Part shown: one piece after another, positions 44,961 to 53,686 of the stretch
Layout of the letters: each line of letters opens with the position of its first letter
Position numbering within the stretch: position 1 is the first letter of the stretch
NCBI RefSeq assembly: GCF_021341665.1
Contig: NZ_JAJTTH010000004.1
Span: forward strand, 248,001-312,000
DNA: 64,000 nt
Direction: 5' to 3'
From: Pseudomonas sp. Au-Pse12
GTDB lineage: Bacteria > Pseudomonadota > Gammaproteobacteria > Pseudomonadales > Pseudomonadaceae
Made by a program: the position numbers and the translations under genes
The notes under the pieces: model-generated
What the model was told of the DNA's origin: nothing
The model's database searches: none
Seen by the model: only the letters and a program-made list of their open reading frames with translations

Positions 44961-45878
44961 ATGAATCTGGAAAGCAAATGGCTCGAGGACTTCAGTGCCC
45001 TGGCCGCCACCCGCAGCTTTTCCCAGGCTGCCGAGCGACGTTTCGTGACCCAGCCGGCCTTCAGCCGGCGCATCCGCAGCCTCGAAGCGGCGCTGGGCCT
45101 GACCCTGGTCAATCGCTCGCGCACGCCGGTGGAACTGACGGCAGCGGGGCAGTTGTTCCTGGTCACCGCGCGCACCGTGGTTGAGCAACTGGGTGAAGTG
45201 GTGCGCCACCTGCACCACCTGGAAGGCGGGCAGGGCGAGGTGATGCAAGTAGCGGCGGCCCACTCCCTGGCGCTGGGGTTCTTCCCACGCTGGATCGCGC
45301 AACTGCGCAATGAAGGGCTGAACATTGCCACGCGGCTGGTGGCCACCAACGTCGGCGACGCGGTGCACGCCCTGCGCGAAGGCGGCTGCGACCTGATGCT
45401 GGCCTTCTATGATCCGGATGCCGCCCTGCAGATGGATTCGGAAATCTTCCCCTCGCTGCACCTGGGGCACACCGAAATGCTGCCGGTGTGCGCCGCCGAT
45501 GCCCAGGGCAAGCCGCTGTTCGACCTGGAAGGGGAATCCAGCGTGCCGCTGCTGGCCTACAGCGCCGGGGCCTTTCTCGGGCGTTCGGTGAACCTGCTGC
45601 TGCGCCAACGCAACCTGCGTTTCACCACGGTTTATGAAACCGCCATGGCCGACAGCCTCAAGAGCATGGCCCTGGAAGGGCTGGGCATTGCCTGGGTGCC
45701 GCAGTTGAGCGTGCGCGCCGAACTGGCCCGGGGCGAGTTGGTGGTGTGCGGCGGCGCGCAATGGCATGTGCCGCTGGAGATCCGCCTGTACCGCTGCGCC
45801 TTGGTGCGCAAGGCCAACGTGCGCTTGCTCTGGCGCAAGCTGGAAGGCGCGGCTGCGCAAGCCACTAGCAGCACATGA
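44961..45878 (+). CDS. LysR-family regulator, HypT/YjiE-like
   Basis: The 305-residue protein has an N-terminal LysR HTH ('WLEDFSALAATRSFSQAAER', 'VTQPAFSRRIRSLEAALG') and a C-terminal effector domain beginning 'VMQVAAAHSLALGFFPRWIA'. That AAAHSL pattern and 'LPVCAADAQGKPLF' resemble E. coli HypT (YjiE), a hypochlorite-responsive regulator. The start has 'gggagg' 5 nt upstream. It is divergent from aspA, a possible target. Confidence 0.88.
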   Translation: MNLESKWLEDFSALAATRSFSQAAERRFVTQPAFSRRIRSLEAALGLTLVNRSRTPVELTAAGQLFLVTARTVVEQLGEVVRHLHHLEGGQGEVMQVAAAHSLALGFFPRWIAQLRNEGLNIATRLVATNVGDAVHALREGGCDLMLAFYDPDAALQMDSEIFPSLHLGHTEMLPVCAADAQGKPLFDLEGESSVPLLAYSAGAFLGRSVNLLLRQRNLRFTTVYETAMADSLKSMALEGLGIAWVPQLSVRAELARGELVVCGGAQWHVPLEIRLYRCALVRKANVRLLWRKLEGAAAQATSST

Positions 45879-46248
45879 CTTGCGAACGGCACCGCAGGGG
45901 CCGCCACACCTGGCGCCGCGGTCTGTCTGAAGGATGGGCAACACCGCCCTTGCGCCGGCTGCGCCGTCGTTCGCAGCCTGCGGCAGCGGCGACAAGGAGC
46001 AGGTCAGGCCGCGAGGGATTTTCAGTCCAGGGCGACTGACTCCCAAGTCAATAAAACCGGGGTTTTGCGGTGCAAATACTTTGTTCGACAGATGGTCGGC
46101 GAAAGTGCGTTTAGCGCGGCTTTTTCGGTATACTGCGCGGCCTTCGGCCGGTTCGTCCGGCCATAATTCGTACAGTCAAGCCACGCATTTTCGCGTGGCT
46201 TGTTGTTTTTGACGCGCCTGCGGGCGCCCAGAGAGAAGAGGCACGACG
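45879..46248 (+). promoter_or_regulatory. purE upstream region: REP remnant, candidate promoter and leader
   Basis: A partial REP ('cagcctgcggcagcgg') lies near 45975. A candidate -10 (tatact, 46129-46134) is followed by GC-rich leader sequence with competing hairpins ('ggccttcggcc', 'ccggttcgtccgg'). A terminator-like hairpin follows at 46178. purE has 'agagaagagg' as ribosome-binding site. The -35 is not clear. Confidence 0.45.
46178..46210 (+). terminator. Intrinsic terminator between promoter and purE (possible attenuator)
   Basis: A perfect 9-bp stem aagccacgc / gcgtggctt with a 6-nt loop is followed by 'gttgttttt'. It lies 39 bp before the purE start with no upstream gene on the plus strand within 300 bp, so it would act on the purE leader itself. 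Confidence 0.75.
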
Positions 46249-46740
46249 ATGAGTGCACTGGTTGGCGTGATCATGGGCTCCAAGTCCGATTGGTCCACCC
46301 TTAGCCACACCGCCGATATGCTGGAAAAGCTCGGCATCCCTTACGAGGTGAAGGTGGTGTCCGCACACCGCACCCCGGACCTGCTGTTCCAGTACGCCGA
46401 AGAGGCTGAGGCGCGTGGCATCGAGGTGATCATCGCCGGTGCCGGCGGCGCGGCGCACTTGCCGGGCATGTGCGCGGCCAAGACCCACCTGCCGGTGCTG
46501 GGCGTGCCGGTGCAGTCGTCGATGCTCTCGGGCGTGGATTCGCTGCTGTCCATCGTGCAGATGCCGGCTGGCATCCCCGTGGCCACCCTGGCCATCGGCA
46601 AGGCCGGTGCGATCAACGCGGCCCTGCTCTCGGCGAGCATCCTGGGCGCCAAGCACCCGCAGTTCCATGCCGTGCTGAAAAAATTCCGTGCTGAACAGAC
46701 AGACAGCGTTCTGGACAATCCAGACCCGCGCGTCGCCTGA
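46249..46740 (+). CDS. purE: N5-carboxyaminoimidazole ribonucleotide mutase
   Basis: The 163-residue class I PurE has '[20 protein letters not shown]', '[20 protein letters not shown]' (catalytic His) and '[13 protein letters not shown]'. It converts N5-CAIR to CAIR in de novo purine synthesis. It is followed by purK after 11 bp; the two act in sequence. Confidence 0.97.
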   Translation: MSALVGVIMGSKSDWSTLSHTADMLEKLGIPYEVKVVSAHRTPDLLFQYAEEAEARGIEVIIAGAGGAAHLPGMCAAKTHLPVLGVPVQSSMLSGVDSLLSIVQMPAGIPVATLAIGKAGAINAALLSASILGAKHPQFHAVLKKFRAEQTDSVLDNPDPRVA

Positions 46741-46751
46741 GGTTGTTGACG

Positions 46752-47834
46752 ATGAAGATCGGTGTAATCGGTGGCGGCCAGTTGGGCCGCATGTTGGCCC
46801 TGGCGGGGACTCCGCTGGGAATGAACTTCGCTTTCCTCGACCCGGCGCCGGACGCCTGTGCCGCTGCCCTGGGCGAACACCTGCGGGCCGACTACGGCGA
46901 CCAGGACCACCTGCGCCAGCTGGCCGATGAAGTGGACCTGGTGACCTTTGAGTTCGAGAGCGTGCCGGCGGAAACCGTGGCCTTCCTCTCGCAGTTCGTG
47001 CCGGTCTACCCGAGCGCCGAAGCCTTGCGCATCGCCCGCGATCGCTGGTTCGAGAAGAGCATGTTCAAGGACCTGGGGATTCCCACCCCGGAGTTCGCCG
47101 ACATCCAGTCCCAGGCTGACCTGGACGCCGCCGTGGCGCGCATCGGCCTGCCAGCGGTGCTCAAGACCCGCACCCTGGGTTACGACGGCAAGGGCCAGAA
47201 GGTCCTGCGTAGCGCCGCCGACGTTGCCGGCACCTTCGCCGAACTGGGCAGCGTGCCTTGCCTGCTGGAAGGCTTCGTGCCGTTCACCGGTGAAGTCTCG
47301 CTGATCGCCGTGCGCGCCCGTGACGGGGAAAACCGTTTCTACCCGCTGGTGCACAACACCCACGACAGCGGCATCCTGCGCCTGTCGGTGGCCAGCAGCG
47401 ATCACCCGCTGCAGGCCCTGGCCGAGGACTACTCCAGCCGCGTGCTCAAGCAGCTGGATTACGTCGGCGTGATGGCCTTCGAGTTCTTTGAAGTCGACGG
47501 TGGCCTCAAGGCCAACGAGATCGCCCCGCGGGTGCACAACTCCGGGCACTGGACCACCGAAGGCGCCGAGTGCAGCCAGTTCGAAAACCACCTGCGGGCG
47601 GTGGCGGGCCTGCCCCTGGGCTCCACGGCCAAGGTCGGTGAGAGCGCGATGATCAACTTCATCGGCGAAGTGCCGCCGGTGGACAAGGTCATCGCCATCG
47701 ACGACTGCCACCTGCATCACTACGGCAAGGCCTTCAAGGCCGGGCGCAAGGTCGGCCACGCCAACCTGCGTTGCGCCGATCAGGCGACCCTGCAAGCGCA
47801 GATCCTCAAGGTCGAAGCGCTGATCGCCGAGTAA
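46752..47834 (+). CDS. purK: 5-(carboxyamino)imidazole ribonucleotide synthase
   Basis: The 360-residue ATP-grasp enzyme has 'MKIGVIGGGQLGRMLALAG', 'LKTRTLGYDGKGQKVL', 'EGFVPFTGEVSLIAVRA' and 'NEIAPRVHNSGHWTTEGAE'. It forms N5-CAIR from AIR, bicarbonate and ATP. ATG 46752 has 'gagg' upstream; the TTG at 46743 is rejected. Operon with purE. Confidence 0.97.
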   Translation: MKIGVIGGGQLGRMLALAGTPLGMNFAFLDPAPDACAAALGEHLRADYGDQDHLRQLADEVDLVTFEFESVPAETVAFLSQFVPVYPSAEALRIARDRWFEKSMFKDLGIPTPEFADIQSQADLDAAVARIGLPAVLKTRTLGYDGKGQKVLRSAADVAGTFAELGSVPCLLEGFVPFTGEVSLIAVRARDGENRFYPLVHNTHDSGILRLSVASSDHPLQALAEDYSSRVLKQLDYVGVMAFEFFEVDGGLKANEIAPRVHNSGHWTTEGAECSQFENHLRAVAGLPLGSTAKVGESAMINFIGEVPPVDKVIAIDDCHLHHYGKAFKAGRKVGHANLRCADQATLQAQILKVEALIAE

Positions 47835-47848
47835 CAAATCCACCGGCT

Positions 47849-47871
47849 GGCGGGAACCTTCGTTTCCCGCC
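47849..47871 (+). terminator. Hairpin after purK
   Basis: Stem ggcgggaa / ttcccgcc with a 7-nt loop, 15 bp after the purK stop, followed by 'gttctct'. Probable terminator with a weak T-run. Confidence 0.6.
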
Positions 47872-47941
47872 GTTCTCTGATAGCGGGAGGCCAAGGCGCT
47901 GACTAGGCTTTGGCTTGATCCCCCCTTACAGAGGAACAGCC

Positions 47942-48187
47942 ATGGGCATTATCGGAACCATTTTCATCGGCTTGATCGTTGGTCTGCTGGCGCGCTTCCT
48001 CAAACCGGGAGACGACAGCATGGGCTGGATCATGACCATCCTGCTGGGTATCGCCGGCTCCTTTGCCGCCACTTATGGCGGTCAGGCGCTGGGTATCTAC
48101 CATGCGGGCCAGGGCGCCGGTTTCATCGGTGCGCTGGTGGGCGCGATCGTCCTGCTGGTGATCTACGGCTTTATCAAGAAAAGCTGA
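47942..48187 (+). CDS. GlsB/YeaQ/YmgE-family small membrane protein
   Basis: The 81-residue protein starts MGIIGTIFIGLIVGLLARFL with three hydrophobic helices and the family patterns 'LKPGDDSMGWIMTILLGIAG' and 'GFIGALVGAIVLLVIYGFI'. It is an inner-membrane stress-associated protein of unknown biochemical role. 'agagga' lies 6 nt upstream. Confidence 0.92.
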   Translation: MGIIGTIFIGLIVGLLARFLKPGDDSMGWIMTILLGIAGSFAATYGGQALGIYHAGQGAGFIGALVGAIVLLVIYGFIKKS

Positions 48188-48325
48188 TTCCCCCCTGCAA
48201 GCCCCCTCTGCCGCTCGGGCGGAGGGGAGCCCATTTCTTCATCTGAAACTTCAACGCAGCCGACGGTTTGGGCACTAGAATGCCCGGGTTTTTCCGTCCT
48301 TCCTTTTTGACCGAGCCAGCCTCTC

Positions 48326-48862
48326 ATGCGCCGTCTTCTATTGACCTTTGTTCTGCTGGGCTGCGGCCTGGCCCACGCTGGCGAACTGCCGGAAACCGAT
48401 TGGCTGGAGCTGATGCCCAAGTCGGACCAGAAGGCCCTGGAGCAGATGCCGGAAATCGACCACAACTCCCCCGAAGCCAACGGCACCTTCACCGACAAGG
48501 GCGGCCTGAAGCAGAGCAAGGGCTTGCCGGCGGTGATGTATTCCACCAAGACCGTGCCGGCGATGAACGACAAGCAGATCCGCCTGGGCGGCTACCCGGT
48601 GCCGCTGGAAGCCGATGCCAAGGGCCGCAGCACGCTGTTCTTCCTGGTGCCGTACCCGGGGGCCTGCATCCACGTGCCGCCACCGCCGCCCAACCAGCTG
48701 GTGCTGGTGCGCTTTCCCAAGGGCGTGAAGCTGGATGACATCTACACCCCGCTGTGGGTGACCGGCACCCTGAAGATCGAGAAGGTCAGCAATGACCTGG
48801 CCGACGCCGCCTACGCCCTGGAGGCGGCGAAGGTGCGGGTGGTGCAGGAATCCGACCTGTAG
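48326..48862 (+). CDS. DUF3299 periplasmic protein
   Basis: The 178-residue protein has a signal peptide (MRRLLLTFVLLGCGLAHA) and the DUF3299 core: 'IRLGGYPVPLEADAKGRSTL', 'FFLVPYPGACIHVPPPPPNQ', 'TPLWVTGTLKIE'. The PGACIHVPPPPPNQ loop is the conserved centre. Function unknown; often linked to ABC-type or metal/antibiotic stress genes, which are absent here. Confidence 0.9.
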   Translation: MRRLLLTFVLLGCGLAHAGELPETDWLELMPKSDQKALEQMPEIDHNSPEANGTFTDKGGLKQSKGLPAVMYSTKTVPAMNDKQIRLGGYPVPLEADAKGRSTLFFLVPYPGACIHVPPPPPNQLVLVRFPKGVKLDDIYTPLWVTGTLKIEKVSNDLADAAYALEAAKVRVVQESDL

Positions 48863-48906
48863 CGGGACTGAGGGGATTAGCCAGGAATTTGGGGCCAGGA
48901 GGGCTG

Positions 48907-49040
48907 TTGTGGCGAGGGAGCTTGCTCCCGCTCGGGCGCGTAGCGGCCGCAAGACCTGAGTACGCGTTCTGCCTGACAGACCGCGGATTCAGGACTTGGG
49001 AAGGCTGCGCCTTCCAGCGGGAGCAAGCTCCCTCGCCACA
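48907..49040. repeat. REPIN of the 'gcgagggagcttgctccc' family
   Basis: Arms 'tgtggcgagggagcttgctc' (48908) and its inverse ending 'gctccctcgccaca' (49040) flank about 90 bp. Same family as the 156-bp arrays and the 16189 element. It separates the convergent DUF3299 and mutarotase genes. Confidence 0.9.
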
Positions 49041-49078
49041 TTCGGCTTAAACACAGGGCCCATCAGCGCAATCGTGGG

Positions 49079-49978
49079 TCAGAGCGGGGCGGCGCCGATG
49101 CTCACGCTCAGGGTGTGGCGGGCGCCGGGGGCCAGGGTGACGATGTCGTCCATCACGTTGGCGGTCTCGATGCACAGCATGCGCTGCCAGCCATCGTCTG
49201 CCATGTCGCTGAACTGCGCGGCACGCTCGATCCAGGGGTTCCAGATCACCGCGGTGCGCGAACCCTCACTGGTCAGGCGAATCCGCCGTTGCCAGTCCGG
49301 GTCGACGATTTCCAGCTGCGCCGGAACGTTCAGGTAGATGCGGTCGGTTTCGCCGCTAAAGCGCAGGGCGCCGCGTTGGACCTTGGTTTTCCAGTCTTCC
49401 AGGGTCTCGATGTAGTTCAGCCCGTCCACGCCTTCCACCTGCACGTTGCGCACATCGCTGACCGCAAAGTAGCTGTGCAGGGCCTGGCTGATGCTCACGC
49501 TTTCAGTGCCCAGGTTATGGCTGGTGAGGCTGATGTGCAGTTGCTCGTCCAGGCGGATGCTCAGGCGCGGTTCCACTGAATGGGGCCAGCCGGGGAAGCC
49601 GTCTGCGGGGCAGGGCAGGCGCAGTTCCACCAGCAGGCTGTCGCCCTGGCTTTCGATGCCCAGCAGTTCCCAGTCGGTGGCGCGCACCAGGCCGTGGGCC
49701 GGTGCCGGTTCGCTGCTCTGGCGCATGGCCTGCACCGCTTGCGGGTTGCGCGCCAGGTTGCCGAACCAGGGCCAGCACACCGGAACCCCGGCGCGGATGC
49801 TCTTGCCGCTGTTGAACACGGCCTCGTCGTTGAGCCAGATCAGCGGCTGTTGTCCATCCACCTGATAACTGAGGATGTGCGCGCCTTGCTGGGCTACCAG
49901 CAGTTCGGCGCCACCGTGGCGGATGCGCCAGCAGTTCAGTTCATCCAGTTTGACCGTTTCGACCTGGGGCGTAGGCAT
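49079..49978 (-). CDS. D-hexose-6-phosphate mutarotase (YeaD-like aldose 1-epimerase)
   Basis: The 299-residue protein has 'LLVAQQGAHILSYQVDGQQP', 'LIWLNDEAVFNSGKSIRAGV', 'PVCWPWFGNL', 'HGLVRATDWELL' (catalytic His) and 'VEGVDGLNYIE'. It interconverts alpha and beta anomers of hexose-6-phosphates. Length and order match the YeaD family. Monocistronic by context. Confidence 0.92.
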   Translation of the reverse strand: MPTPQVETVKLDELNCWRIRHGGAELLVAQQGAHILSYQVDGQQPLIWLNDEAVFNSGKSIRAGVPVCWPWFGNLARNPQAVQAMRQSSEPAPAHGLVRATDWELLGIESQGDSLLVELRLPCPADGFPGWPHSVEPRLSIRLDEQLHISLTSHNLGTESVSISQALHSYFAVSDVRNVQVEGVDGLNYIETLEDWKTKVQRGALRFSGETDRIYLNVPAQLEIVDPDWQRRIRLTSEGSRTAVIWNPWIERAAQFSDMADDGWQRMLCIETANVMDDIVTLAPGARHTLSVSIGAAPL

Positions 49979-50036
49979 GCTGCTGTTCTCGTTCGCAAGG
50001 TGTGGGCTGTCATGGACCGCATGACAGCCTCCAGGT

Positions 50037-50441
50037 TTAACGTGCGCGGGGCGGAACCGAGCGGGTGCGGCCGCTGCCGTCGATGGCGACGAACACGAAC
50101 ACCGCTTCGGTGACCTTGCGCCATTCGCTGGACAGCGGGTCGTCGCTCCACACTTCGACCATCATCTGGATCGAGCTGCGGCCGATTTCCAGGGTCTGGG
50201 TATAGAAGGACAGCTGCGCGCCCACGGCCACCGGCACCAGGAACGCCATGCGGTCGATGGCCACCGTGGCCACCCGGCCACCGGCGACGCGGCTGGCCAT
50301 GGCGGTGCCCGCCAGGTCCATCTGCGCCACCAGCCAGCCGCCGAAAATATCGCCAAAACCGTTGGTTTCACGGGGCAACGCGGTGATTTGCAGGGCCAGG
50401 TCGCCTTGCGGGATTGGATCTTCTTGTTCGAGCTCTATCAT
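50037..50441 (-). CDS. Acyl-CoA thioesterase, YciA-like hotdog fold
   Basis: The 134-residue protein has the BFIT/YciA pattern 'TNGFGDIFGGWLVAQMDLAG' (with the catalytic Asp following) and 'VATVAIDRMAFLVPVAVGAQ', then 'VTEAVFVFVAIDGSGRTRSV'. It hydrolyses acyl-CoA thioesters in the cytoplasm. Confidence 0.92.
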   Translation of the reverse strand: MIELEQEDPIPQGDLALQITALPRETNGFGDIFGGWLVAQMDLAGTAMASRVAGGRVATVAIDRMAFLVPVAVGAQLSFYTQTLEIGRSSIQMMVEVWSDDPLSSEWRKVTEAVFVFVAIDGSGRTRSVPPRAR

Positions 50442-50569
50442 GCCGAGGGGCCTCTGACCCGTGACGCTTCATGGGTACTTCAGGTGAATAGCCGTCTTCA
50501 GGAAAAACGATTCAGCCCGAACACACTGCGTTCGTCACGTTCTTTCTAAGGCGTGCTATAGGGAAACTC

Positions 50570-50744
50570 TGCGAAATCGGCTGCTCATGCACTGTGAGAA
50601 CTACTGCGCTCAGCAACACTGCGTTAGAAACAGGCACGGATTGCTCATTTACAACACGTAGACTCCGCATCCGTGCCTGTTTCTGCCTTGTCTTGCTTTC
50701 GCTCGCTACGTTCTCACAGCGCATGAGGACAACGGGTTTTCGCA
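50570..50744. repeat. Large nested inverted-repeat element
   Basis: Four nested complementary pairs share one centre: tgcgaaa (50570) with tttcgca (50738); ctcatgc (50584) with gcatgag (50721); ctgtgagaac (50592) with gttctcacag (50710); and a 16-bp arm (50626-50641) with 50669-50684. No transposase is present. Open frames on both strands here look fortuitous. It occupies most of the ~500-bp gap between the thioesterase and MFS genes. Confidence 0.75.
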
Positions 50745-50956
50745 CAGCAACCCTTGCCAGGAGCGGCTTTGCGCTCCGAGGTTTGCGAGTATATCGGTCG
50801 ATAGACTCCGCGACGACCCACTCAGTTCGCAAATTTGTGAGTCATTTGTGCGCTGCTGTGTACGCATTCGAACAATTTGCTATCGTGCCGAACCTGCCAG
50901 GCCCCAACCAGCGCTGTTGCGGCTTCCAGAACCGACTAATAAGAGAAGCCCTTGCC

Positions 50957-52255
50957 ATGACCACTGTGCCCGCGAGCGCCGCGCAATCCGCGCAACCCGC
51001 CCGTCCGCTGACCCGTAGTGACTACAAGACCTTGTCCCTGTCCGCCCTGGGCGGGGCGCTGGAGTTCTACGACTTCATCATCTTCGTGTTCTTCGCCACT
51101 GTGGTCGGCAAGCTGTTCTTCCCGGCGGACATGCCCGAGTGGCTGCGCCTGATGCAGACCTTCGGCATCTTCGCCGCCGGCTACCTGGCCCGTCCCCTGG
51201 GCGGGATCGTCATGGCCCACTTCGGCGACCTGCTGGGGCGCAAGAAGATGTTCACCCTGAGCATCTTCATGATGGCGGTGCCGACCCTGATCATGGGCCT
51301 GCTGCCGACCTACGCGCAGATCGGCATGTGGGCGCCGATCCTGCTGTTGCTGATGCGGGTGATCCAGGGCGCGGCCATCGGCGGTGAAGTGCCCGGGGCC
51401 TGGGTCTTCGTTTCCGAACACGTGCCGCAGCGGCACATCGGCTATGCCTGCGGCACCCTGACGTCGGGCCTGACCGCCGGGATTCTCCTGGGCTCGCTGG
51501 TGGCCACCGCCATCAACAGCCTCTATACCCCGGTGGAAGTGGCGGACTACGCCTGGCGGATTCCGTTCCTGCTGGGCGGGGTGTTCGGCCTGTTCTCGGT
51601 GTACCTGCGCCGCCTGCTGCACGAAACCCCGGTGTTCGCCGAACTGCAACAGCGCAAGGCCCTGGCCGAGGAACTGCCGCTGCGTGCAGTGCTGCGCGAT
51701 CACCGCGGCGCCATCGTGATTTCCATGCTGCTGACCTGGCTGCTGTCCGCCGGGATCATCGTGGTGATCCTGATGACCCCGACCGTGCTGCAGACGGTCT
51801 ATAAATTCCCGGCCATCACCGCCCTGGAAGCCAACAGCCTGGCGATCGTGTTCCTGAGCCTGGGCTGCGTGGCCTCCGGCGCTTTGGCGGACCGCTTCGG
51901 CGCCGGCAAGGTGTTCGTGTTCGGCAGCGCCTGCCTGCTGGCCACCTCCTGGACCTTCTATCACGGCCTGCTGGACAACCCGCAGTGGCTGTTCCCGCTG
52001 TACGCCCTGACCGGCCTGTTCGTCGGCACCATCGGCGCGGTGCCCTACGTGATGGTCAAGGCGTTCCCGGCAGTGGTGCGTTTCAGTGGCCTGTCGTTTT
52101 CCTACAACCTGGCCTACGCGATCTTCGGCGGCCTGACGCCGATGGTGGTGACCTGGCTGCTCAAGGAAAGCCCGATGGGCCCGGCCTATTATGTTGCGAT
52201 TATTTGCGGCATCGGCCTGCTGGTCGGTCTGTACCTGTGGGCCAAGGGTCGCTGA
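50957..52255 (+). CDS. MFS transporter, metabolite:H+ symporter (MHS) family
   Basis: The 432-residue protein has 12 predicted TM helices and MHS/ProP-KgtP-like motifs: 'LGGALEFYDFIIFVFFATVV', 'FGIFAAGYLARPLGGIVMAH', 'FGDLLGRKKMF', 'RVIQGAAIGGEVPGAWVFVS'. It probably imports an organic acid or compatible solute with protons. ATG 50957 starts the homology; the long open frame upstream crosses the inverted-repeat element. Confidence 0.92.
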   Translation: MTTVPASAAQSAQPARPLTRSDYKTLSLSALGGALEFYDFIIFVFFATVVGKLFFPADMPEWLRLMQTFGIFAAGYLARPLGGIVMAHFGDLLGRKKMFTLSIFMMAVPTLIMGLLPTYAQIGMWAPILLLLMRVIQGAAIGGEVPGAWVFVSEHVPQRHIGYACGTLTSGLTAGILLGSLVATAINSLYTPVEVADYAWRIPFLLGGVFGLFSVYLRRLLHETPVFAELQQRKALAEELPLRAVLRDHRGAIVISMLLTWLLSAGIIVVILMTPTVLQTVYKFPAITALEANSLAIVFLSLGCVASGALADRFGAGKVFVFGSACLLATSWTFYHGLLDNPQWLFPLYALTGLFVGTIGAVPYVMVKAFPAVVRFSGLSFSYNLAYAIFGGLTPMVVTWLLKESPMGPAYYVAIICGIGLLVGLYLWAKGR

Positions 52256-52265
52256 TCGCCGCCAG

Positions 52266-52353
52266 CTTGTAGCCGCTGCCGCAGGCCCTGCTGGGCGCTG
52301 AAGAGTGTCGCGACCCTGCGGGTCGGTCGCAGCCTTCGGCAGCGGCTACAAGA
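52266..52353. repeat. REPIN of the 'tgtagccgctgccg' family
   Basis: Inverted arms 'cttgtagccgctgccg' and 'cggcagcggctacaag' enclose an inner hairpin. Same family as 39709-39826. Confidence 0.88.
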
Positions 52354-52374
52354 AGCTTTCATTCCCCCACGAAA

Positions 52375-52410
52375 GAAAGGCCAGCTTCCGTTCAGGAGTG
52401 CTGGCCTTTC
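52375..52410 (+). terminator. Terminator after the MFS gene
   Basis: An 11-bp stem gaaaggccagc / gctggcctttc with a 14-nt loop, followed by 'atctaattgt'. It insulates pstS from upstream transcription. Confidence 0.75.
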
Positions 52411-52416
52411 ATCTAA

Positions 52417-52434
52417 TTGTCATATTCCGGACAT
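52417..52434 (+). promoter_or_regulatory. Pho box upstream of pstS
   Basis: ttgtcat-attc-cggacat is a 7-4-7 direct repeat resembling the PhoB consensus CTGTCAT-n4-CTGTCAT (6/7 and 5/7). It lies 68 bp upstream of the pstS start. PhoB binding under phosphate limitation is inferred. Confidence 0.75.
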
Positions 52435-52501
52435 AGAGTGTTCACACGGCCTACAGATACTTGGCCCCGACTTAACACACCCTATCTGCTAGGAGTAAGG
52501 C

Positions 52502-53485
52502 ATGAAACTGAAGCGTTTGATGGCGGCAATGACCTTTGTCGCCGCTGGCGTTGCGACTGCCCACGCGGTTGCCGCTGTTGACCCTGCTATCCCGAGCTAC
52601 ACCAAGACCACTGGTGTGTCGGGCAACCTGTCCAGCGTCGGTTCCGATACCTTGGCGAACCTGATGACCCTGTGGGCCGAGAACTACAAAAAAGAATACC
52701 CGAACGTCAACATTCAGATTCAGGCCGCCGGCTCCGCCACCGCGCCACCCGCGCTGACCGAAGGCACCTCCAACCTGGGCCCTATGAGCCGCAAGATGAA
52801 GGACACGGAACTGGCGGCCTTCGAACAGAAGTACGGCTACAAGCCAACTGCTATCCCGGTGGCCGTGGACGCCCTGGCAGTGTTCGTGCACAAGGACAAC
52901 CCGATCCAGCACCTGACCATGGAACAGGTCGACGCGATCTTCTCGTCCACCCGTCTGTGTGGCGCCAAAGCCGAGGTGAAGACCTGGGGCGACCTGGGCG
53001 TGACCGGCGACCTGGCCAACAAGCCGGTTCAGCTGTTCGGCCGCAACTCGGTATCCGGCACCTACGGCTACTTCAAGGAAGAAGCCCTGTGCAAAGGCGA
53101 CTACAAGCCTAACGTCAACGAACAACCCGGTTCGGCGTCGGTGGTGCAGTCCATCAGCTCCTCGCTGAACGGCATCGGCTACTCGGGCATCGGCTACAAG
53201 ACCGCCAGCGTGAAGACCGTGGCCCTGGCCAAGAAAGGCAGCAGCGACTTCATCGAAGACAGCGAAGAGAACGCCCTGAACGGCAAGTACCCGCTGTCGC
53301 GCTTCCTCTACGTCTACGTCAACAAGGCCCCGAACAAGCCTCTGGCCCCGCTGGAAGCCGAGTTCGTGAAACTGGTCCTGTCCAAGCAGGGTCAGGAAGT
53401 GGTGGTGAAAGACGGCTACATCCCACTGCCTGCCAAGGTGGCCGCCAAGGCCCTGGCTGACCTGGGCCTGAAAGAAGGCGCATAA
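52502..53485 (+). CDS. pstS: Phosphate ABC transporter periplasmic binding protein
   Basis: The 327-residue protein has a signal peptide ([18 protein letters not shown]) and phosphate-binding motifs '[20 protein letters not shown]', '[20 protein letters not shown]' and '[19 protein letters not shown]'. It captures inorganic phosphate. It heads the pst-phoU operon behind a Pho box. Confidence 0.96.
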   Translation: MKLKRLMAAMTFVAAGVATAHAVAAVDPAIPSYTKTTGVSGNLSSVGSDTLANLMTLWAENYKKEYPNVNIQIQAAGSATAPPALTEGTSNLGPMSRKMKDTELAAFEQKYGYKPTAIPVAVDALAVFVHKDNPIQHLTMEQVDAIFSSTRLCGAKAEVKTWGDLGVTGDLANKPVQLFGRNSVSGTYGYFKEEALCKGDYKPNVNEQPGSASVVQSISSSLNGIGYSGIGYKTASVKTVALAKKGSSDFIEDSEENALNGKYPLSRFLYVYVNKAPNKPLAPLEAEFVKLVLSKQGQEVVVKDGYIPLPAKVAAKALADLGLKEGA

Positions 53486-53496
53486 GCCGCCGCATA

Positions 53497-53517
53497 AGGG
53501 TCCGGCCCCCGGACCCT
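53497..53517 (+). terminator. Hairpin after pstS
   Basis: Stem agggtccgg / ccggaccct with a 3-nt loop, 12 bp after the pstS stop, without a T-run. It probably stabilises pstS mRNA and reduces readthrough into pstC. Confidence 0.55.
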
Positions 53518-53526
53518 GTCGTATCC

Positions 53527-53587
53527 GTAAGAGCTGGCCGGGCGGCGTTCCGCTTGCCAGCGCAAGCGCCCGCGAGCCAGCTCTTAC
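53527..53587. repeat. Inverted repeat between pstS and pstC
   Basis: Perfect 11-bp arms gtaagagctgg / ccagctcttac enclose a GC-rich centre with its own hairpins. REP-like. Confidence 0.75.
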
Positions 53588-53646
53588 AACCTCATTTTTT
53601 GTCCGCTGCCGGCCCTGCCACGCGGCGGATTTGTTGCGTCACTGCA

Positions 53647-53664
53647 TTGTCATCTTTCTGTCAT
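53647..53664 (+). promoter_or_regulatory. Pho box upstream of pstC
   Basis: ttgtcat-cttt-ctgtcat matches the PhoB 7-4-7 consensus at 13 of 14 positions. It lies 22 bp before the pstC ATG, so pstC has its own Pho-controlled promoter. Confidence 0.82.
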
Positions 53665-53686
53665 ACAGGATCGCTAGGGTGTGCGC

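Noticed and set aside
50512..50832. 106-codon minus-strand open frame in the thioesterase-MFS gap
   Set aside because: It spans the nested palindrome and has no ribosome-binding site or domain.
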